From Pseudomonadota bacterium (GTDB taxonomy: Bacteria; Pseudomonadota; Gammaproteobacteria; Magnimaribacterales; D2472): a DNA stretch of 64,000 nucleotides. The stretch is from contig JAOOBR010000004.1 of NCBI GenBank assembly GCA_028404565.1, positions 1 to 64,000 of the forward strand, given 5' to 3'. The notes beneath the pieces are model-generated. The model made no database searches and was not told where the DNA came from. It worked only from the letters and a program-made list of their open reading frames with translations. This document shows, one piece after another, positions 29,892 through 39,128 of this stretch. The position numbers were made by a program, and so were the translations under genes. The number at the start of each line of letters is the position of its first letter. Within the stretch, counting starts at the first letter, position 1.

Positions 29892-31300
29892 ATTCTTTTA
29901 TTTAGCTTTTCTCTTAAATTATTTATTTTAGTCATTATTATTTCGAATGTTTGGAAATTATCCTGAGATAATTTAAGAGCAAATTGAAGCTCATTAAGAG
30001 CTCTTTCGTTTTGACCTAGCAGGATAAAATATTCCGCTCTGCTTTGGTGATAACCAGCTACATTAAGATTATCTTTTTGAATTTCTGAAAGTAAAAACCA
30101 CAGGCTTGGATCTGAATTTCTTCTTAGAAGTGTATCTCGCAGTATTTCCTCTGCAGCTATGGTTTTTTCAAGACCTCTTAACACTCTGGCTTTTTCAATC
30201 GTTAGCGGATAGTTTTTGGGTGAAATTTCTAATTGCTCATTAACCAAAATAAGAGCTTCCTCATATTTCTTTGATTCTCTTAAGATTTCTATTTTTGTTG
30301 TGTTCAAGATAAGATTTTTAGGATACATATCTAAAAGCTGATTTATTTGAATAAGACTTTCTTCGAATCTGCCATTTAAAGATAAGGCTCTTGAGAAGCC
30401 ATAAATATTTTGTATATTTCTGTTTGTATTAACTTTATTTTCAAATATTCGGATTGCATTTATTGGTAGCTCTTCATAATCAGCCTCAAGCCTTCCCTTA
30501 ATTAATCTATAATTGACGCTATTTCTTACACCTCCGATATCTCCAAGCTGATCTGCTGCATTAAATGCATCACTTACTCTGGTCGAAGAAATTGGGTGGG
30601 TTAAAAGAAACTCGGGTATATTATCTCCATAGAACCTCCTTAATGCAGCCATGTTTTCAAACATTTCGCCCATTGCTTTTGGATCATATCCAGAAGCAAC
30701 GCAATTCTCAAAACCGAATCTATCTGCTTCTCTTTCAAATGCTCTGCTGTATCTTAATGATTGTTGTTGAAGAAAAGCAGGTCCAGCAATAAATGCTCCT
30801 GGATTATTTGTAGCAATTGCAACTGCAATTGAAGAAACAAGTATTAAAGCTGAAGCAAGGTTTCTATCTTGAGATCTCAATACATTTCTTTGGAAGTGTC
30901 TTTGGCTTAGATGAGCTAATTCATGACATAACACAGATGCAAACTGAGACTCATTATCAGCATTTAAAAAAAGGCCTCCGTTTATGCCAACAATACCCCC
31001 AGGTGCTGCAAAAGCATTTAAAGACGGATCATCAATTAAAATAACAGTGAAATCTCTGTCATCAACTAGACTTGTCTCAGACAATCTATAAAGCAGAAGC
31101 TCTGAATATTCCTGAATAATTGGATCTACAATTAAAGCTGCCTGAGAATAGACTTGTTGCAAGAATTGCTCACTTAGAAGCTCAACCTCTGCTTCAGAAA
31201 TCGCCCCAGATACTCTATCCCCAAGCTCCGGAAGCTCTATATCTACTTGCGCATTGGCAAAGCTTGATAGTAAAAATAGTGTTATTAATATTTTTTGCAT
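29888..31300 (-). CDS. bepA: M48 family metalloprotease with TPRs (BepA/YfgC-like)
   Basis: Signal peptide; HELAHLSQRHFQRN (HEXXH); FEREADRFGFENCVASGYDPKAM; TPR C-terminus. Confidence 0.92.
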   Translation of the reverse strand: MQKILITLFLLSSFANAQVDIELPELGDRVSGAISEAEVELLSEQFLQQVYSQAALIVDPIIQEYSELLLYRLSETSLVDDRDFTVILIDDPSLNAFAAPGGIVGINGGLFLNADNESQFASVLCHELAHLSQRHFQRNVLRSQDRNLASALILVSSIAVAIATNNPGAFIAGPAFLQQQSLRYSRAFEREADRFGFENCVASGYDPKAMGEMFENMAALRRFYGDNIPEFLLTHPISSTRVSDAFNAADQLGDIGGVRNSVNYRLIKGRLEADYEELPINAIRIFENKVNTNRNIQNIYGFSRALSLNGRFEESLIQINQLLDMYPKNLILNTTKIEILRESKKYEEALILVNEQLEISPKNYPLTIEKARVLRGLEKTIAAEEILRDTLLRRNSDPSLWFLLSEIQKDNLNVAGYHQSRAEYFILLGQNERALNELQFALKLSQDNFQTFEIIMTKINNLREKLNKRI

Positions 31301-31388
31301 TTTGGTTTAATTTTAGACATAAATCTAACAATAAAGTTTATTTTGCATTAACATAAAGTTTAGTAAAAGAAAAAATCAATAATTTATT

Positions 31389-32453
31389 ATGTTTGATCAA
31401 ATAAATACGCTTTTAAATAAAATCTTTAGTAATGAGGAATCAATAATATTTTCTTTATTAATATTTGCTTTTTTATTGGTTTTATATATTTTTGGAGGGA
31501 TCTTAACTCCATTTATTGTTAGCTTAATATTTGCTTATTTACTTATTGGGTTAAGTAAGAATTTTATCAAATATGGTTTAAGCGAGTTAGCATCTCTTAT
31601 TATTTCATATGTCATATTCATATTTTCAGGCTTAGGATTTTTAGTTTGGTTGATACCATTAATTTTCCAACAAACCCAAGCTTTTTTCTTGGAAGTTCCA
31701 ATTTGGCTTAACAACTTTAGAAGTTATGTTGAAAACTTGGTGCAATCAAATCAGGAATTAATCTCTTCCGATCAGATTTCATCATTTTTTACTGAGCTTG
31801 TAGGAAGGCTTTCCTCTCTTTCACAAGGAGTACTTGATGCATCAATTTCAGGTATTCAAGACACTGTAGTCTTCTCAATATATTTAATTATGATCCCAGT
31901 CTTAGTATTTTTCTTTTTATTTGATAAGGAAAGAATTATTAGAGGTTTTCTGATGCTCTTACCAAAGAAAAGAGAAATGCTCTCAGAGGTGTGGATTGAG
32001 ATGGATGATCAGTTAAGTAATTATGTTTGGGGGAAAGGAGTAGAAATTCTTATTGTTGGTTTTGCAGCAGCTCTTATATTCGGAATAATGGGCCTTAACT
32101 ATACTGCATTATTATCAATTATTGTTGGACTTTCCGTTCTAATCCCATATGTAGGTGCATTTCTCGCAACAATTCCAGTTATAGTTGTCGCTCTTTTACA
32201 ATTTGGCATTGGTTTTGATTTCTATATGATTGTCGGGCTTTATCTTCTTCTTCAAGCTCTAGATGGAAACCTTCTAGTTCCAATCCTATTCTCTGATGCA
32301 GTTAAACTTCATCCAGTTGTAATTATGCTAGCAGTTTTTGTATTTGGTGGAATTTTTGGTTTTTGGGGAGCATTTTTCTCAATACCTTTGGCTACTTTCA
32401 TAAAAGCTGTATGGAATTCATGGCCAAGCACTTCTGCACATAATGATCATTAG
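31389..32453 (+). CDS. AI-2E family transporter (PerM-like)
   Basis: ALLSIIVGLSVLIPYVGAFLATIPVIVVALLQFG; LDGNLLVPILFSDAVKLHPVVIMLAVFVFGGIFGFWGAFFSIPLAT. Confidence 0.93.
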   Translation: MFDQINTLLNKIFSNEESIIFSLLIFAFLLVLYIFGGILTPFIVSLIFAYLLIGLSKNFIKYGLSELASLIISYVIFIFSGLGFLVWLIPLIFQQTQAFFLEVPIWLNNFRSYVENLVQSNQELISSDQISSFFTELVGRLSSLSQGVLDASISGIQDTVVFSIYLIMIPVLVFFFLFDKERIIRGFLMLLPKKREMLSEVWIEMDDQLSNYVWGKGVEILIVGFAAALIFGIMGLNYTALLSIIVGLSVLIPYVGAFLATIPVIVVALLQFGIGFDFYMIVGLYLLLQALDGNLLVPILFSDAVKLHPVVIMLAVFVFGGIFGFWGAFFSIPLATFIKAVWNSWPSTSAHNDH

Positions 32454-33402
32454 GAGTTTCTTAATAATACTTGCTATGTCATCTTTTCTTCACTCAGAAG
32501 AAAGCTTTGGAATAGTTGTTCATGGCGGAGCTGGAGTCATGTCTGGCCTTTCTCAAGAAAGGCAATGCGAAATTCATCAAAAAATTCAAGAAACAGTGTC
32601 TGAAGCTTATGAGATATTAGAAAAAGGAGGCTCCAGTCTTGATGCTGTAGAGCTGGCTGTATCTATGTTGGAAGATTCACCCTTATTTAATGCTGGAAGG
32701 GGATCTGTGTACAACTCAGATGAAGTTCAAGAAATGGATGCTTCAATTATGGATGGCAAAAATAGATTATCCGGAGCTGTAGCATCAGTTACTACAGTTA
32801 AAAATCCAATTAAGTTAGCAAGAAAAGTTGCTGAAGAAACAAAACATGTTCTTCTTATGGGAGAGGGTGCTGAAAGGTTTGCAAAAGATATTGGCGTTGA
32901 TATTGTTGAAAAAGATTACTTTTACAACGAAGAAAGACTTAAAAGACTTCGCAACTCAAAGAAAAAGATTTCTAAATTAAATGAAAGCACAGACAAAATT
33001 GGAACTGTTGGTGCTGTTGCTCTAGATAAAAATGGCAATATCTCAGCAGCAACTTCTACAGGAGGCATGACGAACAAAATGCCAGGTAGAGTTGGAGATT
33101 CGCCTATTATTGGTTCAGGTACTTGGGCCCAAAATGGTGTTTGCGGAGTTTCATCAACTGGCCATGGAGAATTCTTCATTAAGTATCAAGTTGCACGCGA
33201 GGTTTGTGTTCGCATTGAATACTTAAACCAAAATTTAAGTGATTCTGCTGAATCTATTATCAATGAGCTCATGGAACTAGAAGCCTCAGGCGGGTTAATC
33301 TCCATTGATCATAAAGGGAACATTTCTACTCCTTTTAACACCAAAGGCATGATCAGGGGAAGTCAAACAAACAAAACTGATTTAGTATCTAAAATTTATT
33401 AA
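32443..33402 (+). CDS. Isoaspartyl peptidase/L-asparaginase family, predicted exported
   Basis: Signal-like N-terminus; VVHGGAGVMSG; LFNAGRGSVYNSDEVQEMDASIMDG; autocleavage site KIGTVGAVALDKNGNISAATSTGG. Confidence 0.94.
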   Translation: MIIRSFLIILAMSSFLHSEESFGIVVHGGAGVMSGLSQERQCEIHQKIQETVSEAYEILEKGGSSLDAVELAVSMLEDSPLFNAGRGSVYNSDEVQEMDASIMDGKNRLSGAVASVTTVKNPIKLARKVAEETKHVLLMGEGAERFAKDIGVDIVEKDYFYNEERLKRLRNSKKKISKLNESTDKIGTVGAVALDKNGNISAATSTGGMTNKMPGRVGDSPIIGSGTWAQNGVCGVSSTGHGEFFIKYQVAREVCVRIEYLNQNLSDSAESIINELMELEASGGLISIDHKGNISTPFNTKGMIRGSQTNKTDLVSKIY

Positions 33403-33860
33403 ATTTCTTTTAGCGCTTGCAATACTTCCAGAACATGACCCTTAACTTTAACGGATCTCCATTCTTTTTCGACTAAGCCATTTGAATTAATAAGGAATGT
33501 GCTTCTATCAACACCAATATATTTCTTTCCATACATTGATTTTTCTCTCATGACATCAAAAGATTTACACATTACTTCATCAGGATCGGACAATAGTTGA
33601 AATGGAAAACTCTGTTTCTCTTTAAAATTTTCATGAGATTTTATTGAATCTCTAGAAACGCCTAGTATTTCAGCATTAAGCTTTACAAATTCTTTATGAT
33701 TATCTCTAAAATCCTGACCCTCTAGGGTACATCCAGGAGTATTATCTTTAGGGTAGAAAAAGATTATTAAATTTTTACCCTCAAAATCTTTATTAGATAA
33801 TGAAATTCCACCTGTTGCGTCTCCTGAAAACTTGGGACATTTTTTCCCTTCTAAGCTCAT
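33399..33860 (-). CDS. bcp: Thiol peroxidase / peroxiredoxin (Bcp)
   Basis: LIIFFYPKDNTPGCTLEGQDFRDNHKEF; ILGVSRDSIKSHENF. Confidence 0.96.
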   Translation of the reverse strand: MSLEGKKCPKFSGDATGGISLSNKDFEGKNLIIFFYPKDNTPGCTLEGQDFRDNHKEFVKLNAEILGVSRDSIKSHENFKEKQSFPFQLLSDPDEVMCKSFDVMREKSMYGKKYIGVDRSTFLINSNGLVEKEWRSVKVKGHVLEVLQALKEI

Positions 33861-33946
33861 AACTACTCCTTTTATAAAAAATAAAAATTTAGCTAAGTTT
33901 ATCTAAAATTTATTTAAATTACTCTCTATCAATGTAAAATTATGCA

Positions 33947-34927
33947 ATGAATAAATTAAACTATATCGTTTTAGTACTTTTAGTATCAAGCTGTGCTTCT
34001 TTAACTGGACCTGAAGGTGCTTTTCCCGACACTAAATATGATTTTTTAGATGAAGAGTTATCAGATGATGTTGTAACTACTGATGATCTTGAATTAAATA
34101 CTGAAGAGGATCATTACCCAATTGATATTGCTTCAAAAGATACTGTCTTCCAAGAAGTTCCAAAGCCTAGACAAATCTTTTCAGCAGGTGGTGCCAGCGA
34201 AGTCCAACTTAGAAGATTGGGAGAATTACTGTGGATTTATGTTGAAACTCTTCCTTCAACAACCTGGCCAATAACTAGAAGTTATTGGGAAACTTCTGAG
34301 TTTGAACTTCTTGATGCTAATCCAGAGACAGGTGTAATGCTAGTTGATTTTAATGATGAGATTAATTTCAAGATTACAATTGAGCATGGAATTAAGGAAT
34401 CTTCATCAGAAATATTTTTATCTGGTGTTCAAAAAGATGAAGAAACCTTAGTTGAGCTTGACCAAGAAGAAATACAGCCTTACCTTGAAGATATAGTTAA
34501 CTACATTGCAGACTCAGTAGGAACTTTTTCAGGAACATCTCTTGCAGCTCAATCACTTAATGATAGAAAGAAATCTAGGATTTTCTCAGAAAATGAAAGA
34601 ACTGTAATTGAGCTTGATTTAAATTTTGAAAGAGCGTGGTCTACAGTAAGTAGAGCAATAAATTCCTCCCAAATTATTTCTAATGATAGAAATAGGGAAG
34701 AGGGTATATTTTATGTCAGCTTGTCTGCAGAGGAAGAATCAAATGAATCAAGATTTAATCCTTTTTCTTTCTTGAGAAGAAATCCATCAGAACAAATTGC
34801 TGATCCAGAATATATAATTTTAGTATCTCAATCTGGTTCAAAGACCTTAATTAAGGCTGAAGCTATGACAGGTAATATCCAAGATGCTGAGGATTTGCTT
34901 TCAATACTAAATGAATCACTAAGTTAA
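33947..34927 (+). CDS. bamC: Outer membrane assembly lipoprotein BamC
   Basis: Lipobox LLVSSCASL; upstream of purC; repeated helix-grip domain pattern; VELDLNFERAWSTVSRAI. Confidence 0.85.
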   Translation: MNKLNYIVLVLLVSSCASLTGPEGAFPDTKYDFLDEELSDDVVTTDDLELNTEEDHYPIDIASKDTVFQEVPKPRQIFSAGGASEVQLRRLGELLWIYVETLPSTTWPITRSYWETSEFELLDANPETGVMLVDFNDEINFKITIEHGIKESSSEIFLSGVQKDEETLVELDQEEIQPYLEDIVNYIADSVGTFSGTSLAAQSLNDRKKSRIFSENERTVIELDLNFERAWSTVSRAINSSQIISNDRNREEGIFYVSLSAEEESNESRFNPFSFLRRNPSEQIADPEYIILVSQSGSKTLIKAEAMTGNIQDAEDLLSILNESLS

Positions 34928-34936
34928 GGATTTCAA

Positions 34937-35656
34937 ATGGAAAAAGTTAAAGAAATTGCAGCTGGTAAAGCTAAATCAATGTTTACCACCAACAATCCAA
35001 ATGAATTGATAATGGAGTTCAGAGATGATGCTTCTGCATTTGACGGAAAGAAAAGAGCTTCTTTAGCTGGAAAAGGAGCAGTGAACAATCAATTTAATGC
35101 ATTTATTATGGATTACCTTGGTGATAACGGTGTAGATCATCATTTAATTAATCTTATGGATAATACTCATTCTCTTGTGCATAGCCTGGATATGTTTCCT
35201 ATCGAATGTGTAATAAGGAATAGGGCTACTGGATCAATATGCAGAAGACTAGGGACAGAAGATGGTTTAATCCTTGAGAAGCCTCTCTTTGAATTCTTCC
35301 TAAAAGATGATGATTTAGGTGATCCATTAATTAATAGAAATCATATAGTTTCATTTGGATGGGCAAAAGATGATGAGCTAGATGAAATGATCAGTACTTC
35401 TCATAAGGTTAATGAACTTTTAACAAAACTTTTTGCTGATTCAGGAATGATATTAGTTGATTTTAAGCTTGAATTTGGTGTCTCTAGCGGAAAAATCTTG
35501 CTAGGCGATGAATTTACTCCAGATGGTTGCAGATTGTGGGATGATCAAACTCTTGAAAAGCTTGATAAAGATAGATTTAGACAAGATTTAGGAGATGTTA
35601 TCGAATCCTACCATATGGTTGCACATAGATTAGGAATGCAAATAAAAGTTGACTAA
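34937..35656 (+). CDS. purC: Phosphoribosylaminoimidazole-succinocarboxamide synthase
   Basis: SMFTTNNPNELIMEFRDDASAFDGKK; IECVIRNRATGSICRRLG; LVDFKLEFGVSSGKILLGDEFTPDGCRLWD. Confidence 0.98.
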   Translation: MEKVKEIAAGKAKSMFTTNNPNELIMEFRDDASAFDGKKRASLAGKGAVNNQFNAFIMDYLGDNGVDHHLINLMDNTHSLVHSLDMFPIECVIRNRATGSICRRLGTEDGLILEKPLFEFFLKDDDLGDPLINRNHIVSFGWAKDDELDEMISTSHKVNELLTKLFADSGMILVDFKLEFGVSSGKILLGDEFTPDGCRLWDDQTLEKLDKDRFRQDLGDVIESYHMVAHRLGMQIKVD

Positions 35657-35669
35657 TTTAGTCAAGATT
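35645..35669 (+). promoter_or_regulatory. IscR type-1 binding site controlling iscR
   Basis: AAAGTTGACTAATTTAGTCAAGATT; 22/25 agreement with ATASYYGACTRWWWYAGTCRRSTAT by hand alignment; perfect GACTAA-T-TTAGTC core; overlaps the purC stop. Confidence 0.85.
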
Positions 35670-35676
35670 CTATAAT
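35649..35676 (+). promoter_or_regulatory. Predicted sigma-70 promoter of iscR operon
   Basis: TTGACT (35649-35654) - 16 nt - TATAAT (35671-35676). Confidence 0.75.
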
Positions 35677-35681
35677 ACATC

Positions 35682-35703
35682 CCCAATAACACAAGTTATT
35701 GGG
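35682..35703 (+). repeat. Perfect inverted repeat / RNA hairpin in iscR leader
   Basis: CCCAATAAC-ACAA-GTTATTGGG, 9-bp perfect stem, no following T-run. Confidence 0.85.
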
Positions 35704-35718
35704 AAGTATTAAAAAATT

Positions 35719-36153
35719 ATGAAATTTACTACAAAGAGTAGGTATGCTCTGAATGCTCTTATTGAACTTCATTTGATGGAGATTGATGGACCAGTGAAGG
35801 TTTCCAAAATTGCAGATATGCAGTCAATTGAAATTACTTATTTGGAGCAACTTTTTAGAAAGTTACGCATTGCTGGTTTGATAGATTCAACTAGAGGAAG
35901 AAATGGAGGTTATTTCTTTGCTAAAGATCCAACTAAGATCTCCGTTAAAGATATTATGATTGCAGTTGAGGAAGATCTTGATGCAACTAGCTGCTCTGGA
36001 GCAAGTGATTGCAGTGATGGTAAAAAATGCAGAACTCATACTCTGTGGGCAAGCTTAAATACAGTAGTAGTTAATTACTTAGAAAAAATTACACTCGATA
36101 CACTTGTTGAAAGCCATGATGATCACTATATAAATGTTGTTAATTTACGTTAA
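35719..36153 (+). CDS. iscR: Fe-S cluster regulator IscR (Rrf2 family)
   Basis: [21 protein letters not shown]; cluster cysteines [13 protein letters not shown]. Confidence 0.96.
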   Translation: MKFTTKSRYALNALIELHLMEIDGPVKVSKIADMQSIEITYLEQLFRKLRIAGLIDSTRGRNGGYFFAKDPTKISVKDIMIAVEEDLDATSCSGASDCSDGKKCRTHTLWASLNTVVVNYLEKITLDTLVESHDDHYINVVNLR

Positions 36154-36161
36154 AGGAAGAA

Positions 36162-37382
36162 ATGAGCAAAAGTAAACCAATTTATCTAGACTATGCATCT
36201 ACAACTCCTGTTGATGAGAGAGTTGCTGAAAAGATGTTGGAATATATGACATTCAATAACAACTTTGGAAATGCAGCTTCAAGATCTCATTCATTCGGTT
36301 GGCAGGCTGATGAGGCTGTTGAGCTAGCAAGATCGCATGTAGCAAACCTTGTTAATTGTGATCCTAGAGAAATTGTCTGGACTTCTGGAGCCACTGAAGC
36401 AGATAATTTAGCTATAAAAGGAATTGCTAATTTTTACAAAACAAAAGGCAAACACATCATTACTTCCAAGATAGAACACAAAGCAGTTCTCGATCCTTGC
36501 AGACAACTTGAAAGACATGGTTTTGATGTTACTTACTTAGAGCCAAATGAGGGAGGAGTTATTACTTCAGATGCTGTAAAAGAGGCTATTAGGGAAGATA
36601 CTATCCTTGTTTCCATAATGCACATAAATAATGAATTAGGAACAATTAATGACATTGCTTCTATTGGGGAGTTAACAAGAGATAATGGAATATTTTTCCA
36701 TGTTGATGCGGCTCAAAGCACTGGGAAAGTCAATATTGATTTATCAACCTTAAAAGTTGATTTGATGTCATTCTCAGCCCATAAGACATATGGACCAAAA
36801 GGTGTCGGCGCTTTATTTGTTAGAAGAAAACCACGAGTAAGGATTGAAGCTCAGATTCATGGAGGTGGCCATGAAAGAGGTATGAGATCTGGAACGCTTG
36901 CAACTCATCAAATTGTTGGGATGGGAGAAGCTTTTAGGCTTGCAAAAGAAGAAATGAAAAGTGATTCTGAAAAAGTCACTGAATTCCATGAATACTTTTT
37001 AGAAGAAGTTAAGAAGATCGACGAAATATATATTAATGGAGATATACAAAACAAAGTACCTAATATTTTAAATGTAAGTTTTAATTTTATTGAAGGTGAG
37101 TCTTTAATCATGGGATTAAAAGATATTGCTGTCTCATCAGGTTCAGCATGTACTTCCGCAAGTCTTGAGCCATCATATGTTTTAAGAGCGTTAGGTAGAA
37201 AAGATGAGTTAGCGCACAGCTCAATTAGATTTTCATTTGGCAGATTTACTACAGAAGATGACGTAAGGAATACCCTCAATCTTCTTTCAAATGTAGTTGA
37301 GAGATTAAGGGAGCTATCTCCTCTTTGGGAGATGCATCTTGATGGAATTGATTTGGATACGGTCGAGTGGCAAGCACACTAA
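36162..37382 (+). CDS. iscS: Cysteine desulfurase IscS
   Basis: [58 protein letters not shown]. Confidence 0.98.
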   Translation: MSKSKPIYLDYASTTPVDERVAEKMLEYMTFNNNFGNAASRSHSFGWQADEAVELARSHVANLVNCDPREIVWTSGATEADNLAIKGIANFYKTKGKHIITSKIEHKAVLDPCRQLERHGFDVTYLEPNEGGVITSDAVKEAIREDTILVSIMHINNELGTINDIASIGELTRDNGIFFHVDAAQSTGKVNIDLSTLKVDLMSFSAHKTYGPKGVGALFVRRKPRVRIEAQIHGGGHERGMRSGTLATHQIVGMGEAFRLAKEEMKSDSEKVTEFHEYFLEEVKKIDEIYINGDIQNKVPNILNVSFNFIEGESLIMGLKDIAVSSGSACTSASLEPSYVLRALGRKDELAHSSIRFSFGRFTTEDDVRNTLNLLSNVVERLRELSPLWEMHLDGIDLDTVEWQAH

Positions 37383-37395
37383 ATGGAGGAAAATA

Positions 37396-37800
37396 ATGGC
37401 TTATAGTAAAAAAGTTGTAGACAAGTTTGAAAATACTTTAAAAAATCCTGAAAAATTCAATGTTGGAAGATTTGATCCAAAAGATGGAGATGTTGGAACA
37501 GGGATGGTTGGAGCTCCTGCATGTGGAGATGTAATGAAATTACAAATAAAGTGCAAACAAGAGGGAAACCAACACATCATTGAGGATGTAAAGTTTAAAA
37601 CATATGGTTGTGGTTCAGCTATAGCATCATCAGCGGAACTTGTTGAAATGTTAATTGGCAAGACTCTTGATGAAGCAAAAGAAATTAAGAATAAAGATTT
37701 AGCTGAAGTTCTAGAGTTGCCTCCAATTAAGATACATTGCTCGGTCTTAGCTGAAGATTCGATTAAGCAAGCTATTGAGGATTATGAGTCTAAACAATAA
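37396..37800 (+). CDS. iscU: Fe-S scaffold IscU
   Basis: MAYSKKVVDKFENTLKNPEKF; VGAPACGDVMKLQIK; FKTYGCGSAIASSAELVEM; LPPIKIHCSVLAEDSIKQAI; ATG at 37396. Confidence 0.98.
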   Translation: MAYSKKVVDKFENTLKNPEKFNVGRFDPKDGDVGTGMVGAPACGDVMKLQIKCKQEGNQHIIEDVKFKTYGCGSAIASSAELVEMLIGKTLDEAKEIKNKDLAEVLELPPIKIHCSVLAEDSIKQAIEDYESKQ

Positions 37801-38141
37801 TGCAGAGTTTCAATCCCTCAAGTATTTCATTTACTGACGCTGCAGTTAACCACTTTAAAAATTCTTTAAATGATAAGCCTGAAAGCTTTGGAATAAGAAT
37901 TGGTGTCAGGGAAGCAGGTTGCTCCGGATATGAATATTTCTTCGAATACACAAATGAAGAACAAGAGGGAGATATCTTATTTGATAAATCATCCTTTAAG
38001 ATCTATGTTGACAGCAATAGTTTTGAATTCTTGAAAGGAAGTGAAGTTGATTTTGTATCAACTGGACTTAATCAAGGTATTATTTTCAACAATCCTAACG
38101 CAAAAGTTACATGTGGTTGTGGCGAAAGCTTTAGTATTTGA
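37800..38141 (+). CDS. iscA: Fe-S assembly protein IscA
   Basis: IRIGVREAGCSGYEYFFEY; IIFNNPNAKVTCGCGESFSI. Confidence 0.96.
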   Translation: MQSFNPSSISFTDAAVNHFKNSLNDKPESFGIRIGVREAGCSGYEYFFEYTNEEQEGDILFDKSSFKIYVDSNSFEFLKGSEVDFVSTGLNQGIIFNNPNAKVTCGCGESFSI

Positions 38142-38142
38142 T

Positions 38143-38481
38143 ATGCCAAAGGTAAAGATCTTACCGCATCCAGAAATTTGTCCTGAGGGCGCAGAATTTG
38201 AACTTAATGATGACGAGTCTCTTTGTGAGGGAGCTCTAAGAAATGGTTTAAAAATTGAACACGCTTGTGAACTATCTTGTGCATGCACAACCTGCCACTG
38301 TATTGTAAGAGAGGGTTTTGAGTCATTGGAAGAGCCCTCTGAAACTGAGGAGGACATGCTTGATAAAGCTTGGGGATTAGAACCTCAGTCACGTCTAAGT
38401 TGTCAGATTTATCCTGGTAAAAAGGATCTTGTTGTTGAGCTTCCAAAATATACAGTTAATCAAGTATCGGAAGAAATATGA
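38143..38481 (+). CDS. fdx: ISC [2Fe-2S] ferredoxin
   Basis: HACELSCACTTCHCIVREGFESL; LSCQIYPGKKDLVVELPKYTVNQ; ATG at 38143. Confidence 0.96.
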   Translation: MPKVKILPHPEICPEGAEFELNDDESLCEGALRNGLKIEHACELSCACTTCHCIVREGFESLEEPSETEEDMLDKAWGLEPQSRLSCQIYPGKKDLVVELPKYTVNQVSEEI

Positions 38482-38681
38482 AAGATCTATTTTGGCAAGA
38501 TATAACTGATATAGCTATTGAGTTGAGTGAAAATTATGAAGAAATAGATCCACAATGGATAAGTTTTCCAGACCTTCATCAAAAAATATGTGATTTAGAT
38601 TGCTTCAAAGATGATCCCAGCAGATCAAATGAAAAGATTTTAGAAGCAATTCAGATGGCATGGATAGATGAAACTCAATAA
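38478..38681 (+). CDS. iscX: IscX
   Basis: FWQDITDIAIELSENYEEIDPQWISFPDLHQKICDLDCFKDDP; downstream of fdx. Confidence 0.94.
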   Translation: MKDLFWQDITDIAIELSENYEEIDPQWISFPDLHQKICDLDCFKDDPSRSNEKILEAIQMAWIDETQ

Positions 38682-38714
38682 ATTCCCTATAATACCGTTT
38701 TTTTGGAGAAGAAT

Positions 38715-39125
38715 ATGGCCATTCAGCGAACACTATCAATAATTAAACCAGATGCCGTTGCTAAAAATGTTATTGGTGAAATTATATCTAGATTTGAAAA
38801 AAATAATCTAAAAATTATTGCTGCCAAATTAATTACTTTGTCTGCTTCTGATGCTGGTGGTTTTTATGCTGAGCATAAGGGTAAGCCTTTTTATGATGAT
38901 TTAATTGAATTTATGACTTCAGGACCTGTTTTTATTCAAGTTTTGGAGGGCGAAGATGCAATTAGCAAAAATAGAGAGCTAATGGGAAACACTGATCCAT
39001 CTAAAGCAGATCTTGGAACAATAAGAGCAGACTTTGCAAAGACGATTGATGCAAATGCCGTTCATGGATCAGATTCAGAAATAAGCGCTGAAAGAGAAAT
39101 AGCTTTCTTCTTTAGTGATTTATAA
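38715..39125 (+). CDS. ndk: Nucleoside diphosphate kinase
   Basis: [48 protein letters not shown]; start could be 38703. Confidence 0.97.
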   Translation: MAIQRTLSIIKPDAVAKNVIGEIISRFEKNNLKIIAAKLITLSASDAGGFYAEHKGKPFYDDLIEFMTSGPVFIQVLEGEDAISKNRELMGNTDPSKADLGTIRADFAKTIDANAVHGSDSEISAEREIAFFFSDL

Positions 39126-39128
39126 AAA

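Noticed and set aside
35682-35703. Intrinsic terminator for purC
   Set aside because: Perfect hairpin but no U-tract, and it sits downstream of a good TATAAT at the presumed iscR +1; reported instead as a leader hairpin.
38204-38446. 80-aa minus-strand ORF over fdx
   Set aside because: Antisense to conserved ferredoxin cysteine motifs; no signal.
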